64,000 bases of DNA. It comes from Actinokineospora diospyrosa (GTDB lineage: Bacteria > Actinomycetota > Actinomycetes > Mycobacteriales > Pseudonocardiaceae). Below are positions 8,951 through 17,996 of this stretch, piece by piece. The number at the start of each line of letters is the position of its first letter. The stretch's first letter is position 1. The notes beneath the pieces were generated by a model. That model had not been told where the DNA came from and made no database searches. It saw nothing but the letters and a program-made list of their open reading frames with translations. The position numbers and the translations under genes were made by a program. The DNA is taken from NCBI RefSeq assembly GCF_024171925.1, contig NZ_JAMTCO010000004.1, forward strand, positions 479,743 through 543,742. Direction: 5' to 3'.

Positions 8951-9263
8951 GAGAGCAGCGCTCTCCATCACGGCGCAACCAGACGAGAGCGGTGCTCTCC
9001 ATTGCGGACAGCGCCCTCCAACCGAAAGCGGCAACCGCAACCGAACCCCGGACGCGGCAGCGCAACAAGATCGCCCCCGCGGGCCCGGAGGACAGGAAGA
9101 CCAGCGGGAGCTCCAGGCAAGAGAGCACGCTCTCCACAGGAGCACGCTTCTCCCAGTGGCGAGCGACGCTCGCCCGCGACACGAGGCTGGACAGGAATCG
9201 CGGACGCACCGAGAGCACCGCTCACGACAGAGAGCACCGCTCTCCAGTGTGGGCAGTGCTCTC
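8951..9263. repeat. Cluster of short palindromes GAGAGC-N-GCTCTCC
   Basis: At least five copies of a short inverted repeat, GAGAGC then 2-4 bases then GCTCTC(C): 8951-8966, 8985-9000, 9121-9135, 9211-9223 (shortened) and 9230-9245, plus half-sites near 9253. They lie in the 470-bp spacer after the SDR gene. Each copy can form a small hairpin. No coding frame is convincing here. Confidence 0.65.
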
Positions 9264-9348
9264 TACGAGGAGCAGCAGTCTCTCGGCCTGCCGAGATCTG
9301 GCCAGAGCGGGCTCGCGGAGGCCTGCGTGGTAGGCGGGCGGGAGTGGG

Positions 9349-9379
9349 GCCCGGGGTGGCCGGAAGGGCCACCCCGGGC
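9349..9379 (-). terminator. Hairpin terminator after the M28 peptidase gene
   Basis: A perfect 13-bp stem (9349-9361 with 9367-9379) and a GGAAG loop, placed 9 bp past the stop codon of the M28 peptidase on the minus strand. No U-tract follows. Confidence 0.7.
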
Positions 9380-9388
9380 GGTGTGGGG

Positions 9389-10966
9389 TTAGCGGACCGG
9401 GGCCTGGAGGTCGAGGGTCCAGGAGTCGATCTTGCCCACGTCGTTGGTGGCGGCGTCGCGGACTCGGAGGATCCAGGTGCCGTTGGCGGTCTCGGAGCGG
9501 AGGTCGAGGGGGTAGGTCTTGTTGATGTTGTCGGCGCTGCCTCCGGTGCGGTTGTGCAGTACGTACGGGGTTCCGTCCGGGGCTACCAGGGTGACGACGA
9601 GATCACCCTGGTAGGTGTGCTGGATCGCGACCGCGACCGCGCTGTTCGCGCCGCCCTGGCCGGGGCAGTTGGTGAGCGTGATGCGGCTCTCCACGGTCGC
9701 GTTGTCCGGGATCGCCACGTCCGCGCCGTTGGTCGCGCGGCAGCCGACCGGGGCGTCGTTGCGGATGGTGAGGGTGTACGTCGCGGTGCGGGTGCCGCTG
9801 GTGCCGGTCCCGGTGACCACCACCGAGTACGAGCCCACCGGGGCCGCCGCGGACAGGGCGATCGTCAGGGTCGACTGCTGGCCCGAGGTGACCGTCTGCG
9901 GGGTGAAGGTCGCCGTGGCGTTGGCGGGCAAGCCCGCGGCGGACAGGGCGACCTGCTGGCTCTGGCCCGCGATCGTCGCGGTGGTGACCGTGGTGGTCAG
10001 GGTGTTGCCGGGCATCCCGTCACCGGAGGTGGGCGAGACCGAGACCGCGAAGTCGTTCACCGGGGTGTCGGAGACGCCCGCGAGCTTCCACACGGTGTGC
10101 GCGATTGCATTGGTGCTGTGGCCCATGGTGCGCGAACCGACGTTGCTGATCGTGTCGCACGCGGCGTGGTAGCAGGGGTCGGTGCCGGAGCCGATGCCGC
10201 CGACGGTGATGTTGTACTTGGTGAACGAGGAGTGGTCGGAGCTGCCGTTCCAGGTGATCGGGGTGGTCGGGATCCCCTTGGCCTGGAAGTACTCCTTGAA
10301 GTGGTTCGAGATGGTGGCATTGTGGTTGTAGACGCCCCAGGTGGTGACGTCCTTCTGGCCGACCATGTCGAAGTTGAGGTACGCGGTGATCTTGCTGCGC
10401 TCGGTGGCGGCGAGGTTGTCCGCGTAGTACTTCGAGCCGATCAGGCCCAGTTCTTCCGCGCCCCACCAACCGAAGCGCAGCCGCTTCTCCGGTCGCAGGT
10501 TCGCCCGCGACACCGCGAGCGCGACCTCCAGCACCGCCGCGGTGCCCGACCCGTTGTCGTTGATCCCGGGCCCCGCGGTGACGCTGTCGAGGTGCGCACC
10601 GGCCATGACGACCTTGGTCGCGTCGCCGTGCGGCCACTCGGCGATGACGTTCCACCCCGTGGCGCCGTTGTGGGTGAAGGGCTGCAACGTCGTCGTGAAG
10701 CCCGCCGCGTCGAGCTTGCCCTTGACGTAGTCGGCCGACGCGCGGAAGCCGGGCCTGCCGTGCGCGCGGTTGCCGCCGTTGTTGGTGGCGATGGTCTGCA
10801 ACTGGTTGAGGTGGGCCATGACGTTCTCGACCGGGATCTCCGGGGCGGCCGCGACGAACGCGGGCGCCTGCACGGCCGCGGGCACGGAGTTCGCGATGCC
10901 CGCCGTGACCGAGATGGCGAGCAGCGTTGTCACCGCGCCCGCGAGTACCACTCTGATGGGTTTCAC
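9389..10966 (-). CDS. Secreted M28 zinc aminopeptidase with C-terminal P-domain
   Basis: A 525-residue exported enzyme similar to Streptomyces griseus aminopeptidase. The signal peptide ends near residue 30. Zinc and catalytic residues are visible: His125 (GAHLDS), Asp137 (NDNGSG), Glu171/Glu172 (GAEELG), Asp200 (NFDMVG) and His267 (CYHAACD). A beta-sandwich spacer (about 300-400, NDFAVSVSPTSG...) and a proprotein-convertase P-domain (about 405-522; IPDNATVES...HTYQGDLVVTLVAPDGTPYVLHNRTGG) follow. Both C-terminal modules are nearly the same as those of the neighbouring S15 peptidase, so the pair probably share export, folding or substrate binding. It lies 30 bp downstream of that gene, likely in one operon. 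Confidence 0.95.
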   Translation of the reverse strand: MKPIRVVLAGAVTTLLAISVTAGIANSVPAAVQAPAFVAAAPEIPVENVMAHLNQLQTIATNNGGNRAHGRPGFRASADYVKGKLDAAGFTTTLQPFTHNGATGWNVIAEWPHGDATKVVMAGAHLDSVTAGPGINDNGSGTAAVLEVALAVSRANLRPEKRLRFGWWGAEELGLIGSKYYADNLAATERSKITAYLNFDMVGQKDVTTWGVYNHNATISNHFKEYFQAKGIPTTPITWNGSSDHSSFTKYNITVGGIGSGTDPCYHAACDTISNVGSRTMGHSTNAIAHTVWKLAGVSDTPVNDFAVSVSPTSGDGMPGNTLTTTVTTATIAGQSQQVALSAAGLPANATATFTPQTVTSGQQSTLTIALSAAAPVGSYSVVVTGTGTSGTRTATYTLTIRNDAPVGCRATNGADVAIPDNATVESRITLTNCPGQGGANSAVAVAIQHTYQGDLVVTLVAPDGTPYVLHNRTGGSADNINKTYPLDLRSETANGTWILRVRDAATNDVGKIDSWTLDLQAPVR

Positions 10967-10996
10967 CTTGTCTCCTCGAAAGTCTCAGGCGCGCGG

Positions 10997-13384
10997 TCAG
11001 CGCATGTTCAGTGCCCAGGCGCGGATGGCGCCGACGTCGTTGGTCGCGGCGTCCTGCACCCGCAACTTCCACAGCCCCTCAGCCGGTTCGGCCGACAGGT
11101 TCACCGTGTAGGTCCGCACGATGTTGTCCGCCGAGCCGCCGGTCCGGTTGTGCAGCACGTACGGGGTGCCGTCCGGGGCGACGAGGGTGACGACGAGGTC
11201 GCCCTGGTAGGTGTGTTCGATGTCGACGTCCACCTTGCTGGTGGCCGACGGCGCTTGCGGGCAACCGGAGATCCGCACCGAGCTCTCCACCGTGGCGTTG
11301 TCCGGGATCGGCACCCTGGTGTCGTTGCGGTTGAGGCACCCGTTGTCCACCACCGGGACCTGCAGCGTGTAGCCGGCGGTCTTGGCCGTGCTGGTGCCCT
11401 GGGCGCGGATGGTGATCGCGTGGTTGCCCGGCTGGGTGTTCTGGGCCAGCGCGATCGACAGGGTCGACTGGGCACCGGAGGTCACCGTGGCCGGGGTGAA
11501 GGTGGCCGTGGCACCCGTCGGGAGCCCGGTCGCCGTGAGGGTGAGCGGCTGCGGGCTGCCCGACGTGGTCGCGGTGCTGACCGTGGTGGTGATCGTCTGC
11601 CCCGGGACACCGGTGCCCGACGCGGGGTTGACCGAGACGGAGAAGTCGCCGTTGGGCTGGGAAACACCGGTCAACGGGATGGTCACCGAGCTCTGCCCGG
11701 GGGCCAACCGCAGCTGGGTGCCCGCGGTGGGCCGCAGCGTGTAGTCGTAGTCGGTGGAGATCACGACCAGCCCGATGCGGCGACCGGCGGCGAACACGTG
11801 GTCCTTGGGCTGCAGGGCGAACGTGAGGTCGTACTCCTGCCCCTGCACCACGGCTTGCCCGGAAGTCGAGCCCGCTCGGTTCTGCGGGTCGATCCAACCC
11901 CGGGTGACGATCACCGGTGTGCTGCCGCCGTAGTCGACCAGCAGCGCGGTCACGTTGGCGTCCTTGCGGTTCTCGACCGCCATCCGCAGGGTCACCCGCG
12001 GCGTGCCGGACAGCTTGACCTGGCTGGGCAGCGCCTCACTGCGGTAGACGAGCCTGCTGCCGTTGGCGCTGTCCGGGCTCGCGACGAGCGAAGTGGCGTT
12101 CGTCGTCCGTCCATTGTCGACGAATGTCTGCTTCACCTCACCGCCGGTTCCGTTGAGCGTCAACGTTCCCGGCGCGGTGGCCGAGGTCGCGCCGAAGCGG
12201 AACACGGCGTCGCGGGCGGCCGGGTCCGGCCAGTCGGCGAAGCGCTGCCAGGTGCCGTCGGGGAACTGCACCTCGGCCTTGGGCTCGGTCATGATCCCGT
12301 TGTCGATGCCCTTGAGGTGGTAGTCGAACCACTTGAGCACCGTCGCCTGGTAGTCCGTGCGCGACGGGGCGCCGTGACCGCCGCGGTGCAGCCAGATCTT
12401 GCGCGGGACGTTGTTGGCCTTGAGGGCTTCCCACCACTGGGCGTACTGCTGGCCCTTGACGTTCCAGTCGGCCTGCCCGTGCATGACGAACACGCCCGCG
12501 GTGACCTTGTTGGCGTCGCGCAGGTAGTCGCGCTGCTGCCAGAACGCGGTGGCGTCGCCGCTGACCCGGTCCTGGTCGCGGGTGAGGTTCGCGAGCTGCC
12601 CCGAGCAGCGCGAAGCGTTGCCCACGACGGCCTTCGCGAGCACGTCGGCGTCCTCGCCCTGGTAGCCGCCCGGCGCGACGACCAGGCCGTTGGCGCGGTA
12701 GTAGTCGTACCAGCGGGAGATCGCGGCGATCGGGACGATGGCCTTGAGGCCCGCCACCCCGGACGCGGCGACGGCGTTGGGCAGGGTGCCGTTGTAGGAG
12801 ATGCCGATCATGCCGACGTTGCCGGTGCTCCAGCTCGCCTGGACCTCCGAGCCCGAGGCGTTGTAGCCCTTGGCGCGGCCGTTGAGCCAGTCGATGACCG
12901 CGGTGGCGCCGAGGGTCTCGTTGCGGTCACCGGTGGTCGGGCAGCCGTCGGAGTCGCCGGTGCCGATGCTGTGCCCCATGACCACGGCGTAGCCGCGGGG
13001 CACGAAGTAGTCGTCGTACCAGTCCGGCAGGTCGGGCGCGGGGCGCAGCGCGTCGACTCCCCCGGCGGCGGTCAGGCCGAACAGCCCCTCTTGGGGCAGC
13101 CGGTCGACGTTGGGGTTGTAGTTCGGCGCCGTGTTCAAGCCCTTGACGTAAGGGCTGTGCTCGAACACGACCGGCACCCGAGTACTACCCGCGGGTCGTG
13201 AGATGTCGATGGCGACTCGGTCGAGCCGCCCGTTGTTGTCGGTGTCCACACTCGTCTCGACGTAAACACGTTCCTCGAGCATGGCCGTGGTGCTCTCGCG
13301 CGCGTTCGCCGCGGTGGTGGCCAAAGGGACACCACCACCGACGACAACCGCGGCGACGAGCACGACACGGGGCAGGGACCGCAT
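10997..13384 (-). CDS. Secreted X-Pro dipeptidyl-peptidase (S15/CocE type) with P-domain
   Basis: A 795-residue exported serine peptidase. The signal peptide covers about residues 1-29. The alpha/beta-hydrolase triad is visible: Ser196 in GISYNG, Asp306 in HGQADWNV and His337 in RGGHGAP. A jelly-roll typical of the S15 family follows (about 370-560), then the same beta-sandwich and P-domain pair found in the adjacent M28 enzyme. The family removes N-terminal X-Pro dipeptides. The start at 13384 has AGAGGAG upstream; a frame open to 13459 adds 25 residues with no signal-peptide sense. Confidence 0.94.
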   Translation of the reverse strand: MRSLPRVVLVAAVVVGGGVPLATTAANARESTTAMLEERVYVETSVDTDNNGRLDRVAIDISRPAGSTRVPVVFEHSPYVKGLNTAPNYNPNVDRLPQEGLFGLTAAGGVDALRPAPDLPDWYDDYFVPRGYAVVMGHSIGTGDSDGCPTTGDRNETLGATAVIDWLNGRAKGYNASGSEVQASWSTGNVGMIGISYNGTLPNAVAASGVAGLKAIVPIAAISRWYDYYRANGLVVAPGGYQGEDADVLAKAVVGNASRCSGQLANLTRDQDRVSGDATAFWQQRDYLRDANKVTAGVFVMHGQADWNVKGQQYAQWWEALKANNVPRKIWLHRGGHGAPSRTDYQATVLKWFDYHLKGIDNGIMTEPKAEVQFPDGTWQRFADWPDPAARDAVFRFGATSATAPGTLTLNGTGGEVKQTFVDNGRTTNATSLVASPDSANGSRLVYRSEALPSQVKLSGTPRVTLRMAVENRKDANVTALLVDYGGSTPVIVTRGWIDPQNRAGSTSGQAVVQGQEYDLTFALQPKDHVFAAGRRIGLVVISTDYDYTLRPTAGTQLRLAPGQSSVTIPLTGVSQPNGDFSVSVNPASGTGVPGQTITTTVSTATTSGSPQPLTLTATGLPTGATATFTPATVTSGAQSTLSIALAQNTQPGNHAITIRAQGTSTAKTAGYTLQVPVVDNGCLNRNDTRVPIPDNATVESSVRISGCPQAPSATSKVDVDIEHTYQGDLVVTLVAPDGTPYVLHNRTGGSADNIVRTYTVNLSAEPAEGLWKLRVQDAATNDVGAIRAWALNMR

Positions 13385-14122
13385 GCGGTGCTCCTCTACT
13401 TGTGCAGGGACCACCAGCCAGCCGTACCCGGCCCGCCGAGTCAATACGCCGACCGGCACCCGCGCATAACAGGGATCACCGGCGGCGCTTAATGCTTGAG
13501 GCCAACTGTGGATTCACAGAGTGCCGTCGCCGCCGCCGAACACCGGCCGCAACCGGACCGACCGCATCCCGCCACCGCGGTGGCCGATCACCGCACCGGT
13601 GGCGATGAGGTCAACTCGTCGGCGGAGATCTGCGGCATCCCGATCGGCACGCTAGCGCGCCGACCGCCGGTCGAGGTCGGCGCCTGCCGGGTCGGGTTGC
13701 GGCGGGTCAACCCGGGGCGCGGTCGCGGGCTGGATCGGGACGGCTCGACCGTGGTCTCACCCGCCCGGTAGCGCTCCCAGCCCGCCTGCGGTAGCCCGTA
13801 CGGCCGGGTGGGCCACGCCGGGGACACCCGTACTTATTTCCCCGGCGTGGGTCGTCAATTTATCAGGGTACTTATTCTATTACGCCACTATTGCGCACTG
13901 AATCGCGATCGAGGTACGGAACCTACGACAATAGGGCCATTTCGCCCTGGTCGGCAACCCGCTGTGATCGGGCGTGGCTGGGGGCGACCGGTGGAAAACA
14001 GCGGTTGTTGTTGTACACGCTCAGTGCTGGACACCGGGGTCGTGGCGTCCGATAGTGGTAACCCGCGCGGACCGGCGCCGCACAGCGCACCCATCCGTGG
14101 CCGGACCTCATGGAGGCAGTCG
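13385..14122. other. 738-bp spacer without a convincing gene
   Basis: Short open frames exist on both strands (13496-13771 plus, 13588-13827 minus), but they lack family features and good ribosome sites and are probably chance. Visible signals are a perfect palindrome at 13813-13850 and an AT-rich stretch (13830-13900) with the direct repeat GTACTTATT at 13830-13838 and 13869-13877. It probably holds divergent promoters. Confidence 0.4.
13813..13850. promoter_or_regulatory. Perfect 12-bp inverted repeat upstream of the HTH gene
   Basis: CCACGCCGGGGA (13813-13824) pairs with TCCCCGGCGTGG (13839-13850) across a 14-bp loop containing GTACTTATT. It could be a terminator or an operator; no U-tract follows on either strand. 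Confidence 0.4.
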
Positions 14123-15010
14123 ATGGCGCGACCGGTCCGCACACCGGAGTTGGGGCGCGACCCGAGCCGGGTGCCCCGCGGCGGCACCTTCGCCCAGGCG
14201 CTCGACGCCGCGATCACCGCGCGCGGGTTGACCCTCGACCGGGTCCGCTACCACCTCGCCGAGCAGGGCGTCGACGTCAGCGTGGCGACGTTGAGCTACT
14301 GGCGGCGCGACCGCAGGCGCCCCGAGCGCGAGGAGTCGCTGCGCGCGGTGCAAGCGCTGGAGTCGCTGCTCGGCCTGCCAGCGACCTCGCTGATCACCCT
14401 GCTCGGCCCGCCCAAACCGCGCGGGCGGTGGTTGCGCAGGCCCAGCGAGCTGCCGATGGCCGCGGAGTTCGACGACCCGGACGAGGGCGAGTCCTGCCTG
14501 GTGTCGGTGCACGACGTGTTCACCGTCGGCGACGACCACGCCGAGCGCGGCGCCCGGTCGCGGCTGGTGGTGCGCGGTGAGCGCGGCAGGGTCACCCGCT
14601 GCCTGGTGCGCTACCAGGCCGACACCCCGGACTTCCCGCCCGCCCTGGTCGACGTGCGGTTCTGCCGCCGCGGCCGGGTGCGGGTGGACGAGACCGGGTT
14701 GATGGTCGCCGAACTCGTGCTGGACCGGGCGCTGCGCGAGGGCGAGCACGCGGTCGTGGAGTACGAGATGGCCGCGGCGCCGGGGCCGCCGGTGGAGTTC
14801 TACTACCGGCAGTTCCTGGCCCCGGTGGCCGAGTACAGCCAGCAGATCCAGTTCGAGGGCGCGCGCCCGGCGCACTGCCACGGGTTCCGGCAGAGCTCGC
14901 TGAGCGCGCCGGAGGTGGTCGAGCCGCTGGCGGTGGGCCCCTCCGGGGCCAGCAGCCAGGTGGGGTTCAACCTGGCGCCGGGGGTGTTCGGGACCCGCTG
15001 GAGCTGGTGA
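14123..15010 (+). CDS. Helix-turn-helix protein of unknown function
   Basis: A 295-residue protein. The N-terminal part (about 20-90) looks like an XRE-type helix-turn-helix: TFAQALDAAITARGLTLDRVRYHLAEQG, VSVATLSYWRRDRRRPERE, LRAVQALESLLGLPATSL. The remaining 200 residues are a conserved-looking, beta-rich domain with no recognised motif (EYEMAAAPGPPVEFYYRQF, ARPAHCHGFRQS). The ATG at 14123 has GGAGG 6 nt upstream. It precedes a secreted metalloprotease-like gene and might regulate it; that is inference from position only. Confidence 0.85.
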   Translation: MARPVRTPELGRDPSRVPRGGTFAQALDAAITARGLTLDRVRYHLAEQGVDVSVATLSYWRRDRRRPEREESLRAVQALESLLGLPATSLITLLGPPKPRGRWLRRPSELPMAAEFDDPDEGESCLVSVHDVFTVGDDHAERGARSRLVVRGERGRVTRCLVRYQADTPDFPPALVDVRFCRRGRVRVDETGLMVAELVLDRALREGEHAVVEYEMAAAPGPPVEFYYRQFLAPVAEYSQQIQFEGARPAHCHGFRQSSLSAPEVVEPLAVGPSGASSQVGFNLAPGVFGTRWSW

Positions 15011-15188
15011 GGCGAGTTCTTCACAGTTTAACCGTTGGTGAACCCGAGCCGACCGACCGGAGTTCACAGTATTCGCGTCCCGTCGGGGAGTTACACCAAC
15101 AAGATTGCTTACTTACCGCAGCGGCGGTCATTCTATCGGGCGTCACCCTGCGAGTGACGGCGGTTCAGTCGTCCGAAAGGCACCCCGT

Positions 15189-17375
15189 ATGCAGCGCACA
15201 TTGGGGAGAATTCCCCTCACGCTTTCCCTGTCCCTTTCCGCCGCGGTCGTGGCCGGAACCATTTTCGCGGTGACCGGTCCAGCCACCGCGGCCAACCCCA
15301 CCCCGACCGCGGCCGCGTCGACGTGCTCGCTGAGCACCCCCGACGCCAAGTCGGAGAAGGCGCCGAGCTGCGTCGCCGCCGACGTCTCGCTCGACCGCCT
15401 GCCCGCCGTCGGCGAGTCAGCCACGGTGACCGTCCAGGTCCGGTCCGAGGTGGACATCGCCACCGCGCGGCTCGCGGTGAAGGTCCCCGACACGCTGCGC
15501 CTGGACCCCGGCTCCAGCGGCCTGTCCGCCGCCCGCACCGTCGGCCTCGACCAGGTCGCCGACCAGCAGTTCGCGCTGTCGCGCTCGGGCCGCGCGGTCT
15601 CGTTCAAGGTCACCGCGCTCGCGGCGGGACCGGTCAACATCCAGGCCGACGTGACCAGTGTGGACAGCCCGGCCGCGGAGCGCTCCGCGCACGGCTCGGC
15701 CACGCTCACCGTCGCCGAGCAGAAGGGCGCCTCGAAGGCGGGCATCAGCTCCACCGGCGCGCTCGCGGTGACCAAGCAGGCGCCCGGGGCGCGCATCGCC
15801 GCGGCCGCCGCGCCCGGCCAGATCTGCGCCACCGGCGCGCTGCAGTACGCCAACCAGGCGGGCACCTACCTGCCCGCCCGCACCGTCAAGGTCCAGGTGG
15901 CGGCCAAGGCGACCTCGTCGTCGACCGCCCAATACGTGGCCACCGGCGCCACCGGCAGCGACGGCGCGTACTCGGTCTGCTTCAACTCGACCACGACCCA
16001 GTACCAGGTGTGGGTGGAGTTCGCGACGGACTCGACCATGTGGAAGGTGACCAACAACGCGGGCACCGCGCTCTACACGCTGGCCACCTCGGCGAAGACC
16101 AACGTCGCCAGCGGCACCGACGCCGCGTTCGGCACCAGCACGCCGACCTCGACGAACATGCGCGCCTGGCACGCCTTCGACACGGTCAACAAGCTGTGGG
16201 CCGCGCACGGCAGCAGCACCTGCTGGACCAGCCGGGAGACCAGCAACTGCCGCAAGATCGTCATCCACTGGCAGCCGGGCAGCACCGACGGCACCTACTT
16301 CCAGAACGGCGTGGCCGTCGCCAGCCGCTACATCGCGCTGACCGACGCCGACCCCGACTCCGAGCACACCGTGCTGCACGAGTCCGGCCACTTCCTGATG
16401 GACATGCTCTACGGCGGCTGGTGGGCCGCGAGCGACTGCCCGTCGCCGCACTACCTGCACCTGGTCACCGGCAGCAACTGCGCGTGGACCGAGGGCTTCG
16501 CCAACGCCGTCGCGGGCTACGTGATGGGTGACGGCCGCTACTACTGGGCCGACGGCAGCTGGATCGACCTCATGCAGACCAACTGGTACAACCCCAACCA
16601 GACCGCGGGCCGCACCAACATGCAGGACGGCGACAAGGTCGAGGGCCGCGTCGCGGGTGCCCTGATCGACCTGTGGCGCCGGGTGGACAGCGGTCCACTG
16701 GGGACCTTCGGGCTGATGGTGGGCAACACCTCCAGCAGCTTCAAGGAGTTCGTGGTGACCGACCGGCCGACCAAGGGCCTGGACACCTCGACCACGACGA
16801 TGAACCTGATCTACACCCACACCATCGACTACCGCAGCAACGGGACGACGCCGCCGGGCACCACCACCCCGCCGACGACCACCACGCCGCCAACGACGAC
16901 CACCACCCCGAACCCGGGCACCAGCCTGATCACCAACGGCGGCTTCGAGAGCGGCTCCACCGGCTGGACCGTCACCGGCGGCTCGGTCGGCAACTGGACC
17001 TACTACAAGGCCCAGGCCGGTAGCTACTACGCGTGGCTGGGCGGCAACGGCCAGGTCAACACCGACACGGTGAGCCAGAACATCACCATCCCGGCCACGG
17101 CCAACGCCGCGACCCTGACCTTCTACCTGCGGGTCGCCACCGCCGAGTCGGGCAGCACCGCCTACGACTACCTGCGGGTCCAGGCGATCAGCGGCTCCAC
17201 CACCACCAACCTGAAGACCTACAGCAACGCCAACGCCAACTCCGGCTACGCGCTGCAGACGGTCGACCTCTCCGCCTACAAGGGGAAGACGATCACGTTG
17301 CGGTTCTACGGCACCGAGGACAGCAACCTGCAGACCGACTTCCTCGTGGACACGGTGGCCGTCACCACAAGCTGA
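15189..17375 (+). CDS. Secreted HExxH metalloprotease-like protein with C-terminal binding module
   Basis: A 728-residue exported protein. A signal peptide (about 1-35) precedes beta-sandwich domains. The catalytic-looking core carries HESGH at 397-401 and a downstream TEGFANA with Glu435, which is the gluzincin pattern of HExxH plus a third Glu ligand about 34 residues on. A Thr/Pro linker (about 550-575, TTPPTTTTPPTTTTT) leads to a C-terminal jelly-roll domain starting SLITNGGFESGSTGW, like many carbohydrate- or surface-binding modules. I cannot assign a named peptidase family. The start at 15189 has GAAAGG upstream. The 178-bp leader holds the near-repeat AGTTCTTCACAGTTT / GAGTTCACAGTATT. 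Confidence 0.88.
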   Translation: MQRTLGRIPLTLSLSLSAAVVAGTIFAVTGPATAANPTPTAAASTCSLSTPDAKSEKAPSCVAADVSLDRLPAVGESATVTVQVRSEVDIATARLAVKVPDTLRLDPGSSGLSAARTVGLDQVADQQFALSRSGRAVSFKVTALAAGPVNIQADVTSVDSPAAERSAHGSATLTVAEQKGASKAGISSTGALAVTKQAPGARIAAAAAPGQICATGALQYANQAGTYLPARTVKVQVAAKATSSSTAQYVATGATGSDGAYSVCFNSTTTQYQVWVEFATDSTMWKVTNNAGTALYTLATSAKTNVASGTDAAFGTSTPTSTNMRAWHAFDTVNKLWAAHGSSTCWTSRETSNCRKIVIHWQPGSTDGTYFQNGVAVASRYIALTDADPDSEHTVLHESGHFLMDMLYGGWWAASDCPSPHYLHLVTGSNCAWTEGFANAVAGYVMGDGRYYWADGSWIDLMQTNWYNPNQTAGRTNMQDGDKVEGRVAGALIDLWRRVDSGPLGTFGLMVGNTSSSFKEFVVTDRPTKGLDTSTTTMNLIYTHTIDYRSNGTTPPGTTTPPTTTTPPTTTTTPNPGTSLITNGGFESGSTGWTVTGGSVGNWTYYKAQAGSYYAWLGGNGQVNTDTVSQNITIPATANAATLTFYLRVATAESGSTAYDYLRVQAISGSTTTNLKTYSNANANSGYALQTVDLSAYKGKTITLRFYGTEDSNLQTDFLVDTVAVTTS

Positions 17376-17391
17376 CGAGCACCGGGCACCC

Positions 17392-17430
17392 CGGGCCCGT
17401 CGAGCGCGCACCCCGCGCTCGGCGGGCCCG
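17392..17430. terminator. Bidirectional hairpin between convergent genes
   Basis: A 17-bp stem (17392-17408 with 17414-17430) with one mismatch and a 5-nt loop, placed exactly between the stop of the metalloprotease gene (17375) and the end of the membrane-protein gene (17439). It probably ends transcription from both sides, including the biosynthetic operon arriving from the right. Confidence 0.8.
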
Positions 17431-17438
17431 GTCCGCTT

Positions 17439-17996
17439 TCAGTTCACTGTGGACAGACGGCGGCGGCGGGCGTTGCGGGTGTAGTAGCCAGCGGTGATCG
17501 CCATGAGCACACCCCAGACGATGAACCACGGGTCCCAGATGTAGAGGTGGCCGTAGAAGCCGCGCCAGTCCATGCCGCCTGGCGGGACGAGGACCCCGGC
17601 GCGGACCATCAGCTGGATGCCGATCTGCACACCGCCGTAGACGATCAGGACCGCGGCGCCGCCCCAGCCCGCCAGCAGCAACATCCAGTGCCGGAACAGG
17701 CGGCGGCCCCACGGCTGCACCAACGCCAACGCCACGAACCCGCCCGCGGTCTTGACGATCCCGGCGAACCACACCGCGAAGTAGATGACCGGGTCACCCG
17801 CCTGGACGCGTTCCAGCGCCTCGCGGCCGACGGTGTCGAGCGCGAACGTGCCACCGAAACCCCAGTAGAAGCTGGTCAGCGCGAACAGGAACGCGCACGC
17901 CGCGGTCGCGTACCCCGCCCACCGCCCGCGATCCACCGGAGCGCCGCCGGACAGATCACCGCTGGACACGCCATCGAACACGGCATCGCCGCTCAT
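17439..17996 (-). CDS. DUF3995-like integral membrane protein
   Basis: A 185-residue protein with four predicted membrane helices (WAGYATAACAFLFALTSFYWGFG; YFAVWFAGIVKTAGGFVALALV; MLLLAGWGGAAVLIVYGGVQIGI; WFIVWGVLMAITAGYYT). The layout matches the DUF3995 family, whose function is not known. The start at 17996 has GGGGGA upstream and overlaps the stop of the tricorn-like protease gene by 4 bp. It is the last gene of the minus-strand run that contains the lanthipeptide genes; an immunity or export role is possible but unproven. Confidence 0.85.
   Translation of the reverse strand: MSGDAVFDGVSSGDLSGGAPVDRGRWAGYATAACAFLFALTSFYWGFGGTFALDTVGREALERVQAGDPVIYFAVWFAGIVKTAGGFVALALVQPWGRRLFRHWMLLLAGWGGAAVLIVYGGVQIGIQLMVRAGVLVPPGGMDWRGFYGHLYIWDPWFIVWGVLMAITAGYYTRNARRRRLSTVN

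Noticed and set aside
8393-13201. A 1602-codon plus-strand open frame
   Set aside because: It runs antisense through the SDR end, the spacer and both exopeptidase genes; the sequence is low-complexity Gly/Arg/Val typical of shadow frames in GC-rich DNA, with no domain.
13496-13827. Small open frames on both strands upstream of the HTH gene
   Set aside because: No ribosome site, no family similarity and Arg/Pro-rich shadow composition.
15417-17411. A 664-codon minus-strand frame
   Set aside because: Shadow of the secreted HExxH protein gene; no signal, motif or ribosome site.
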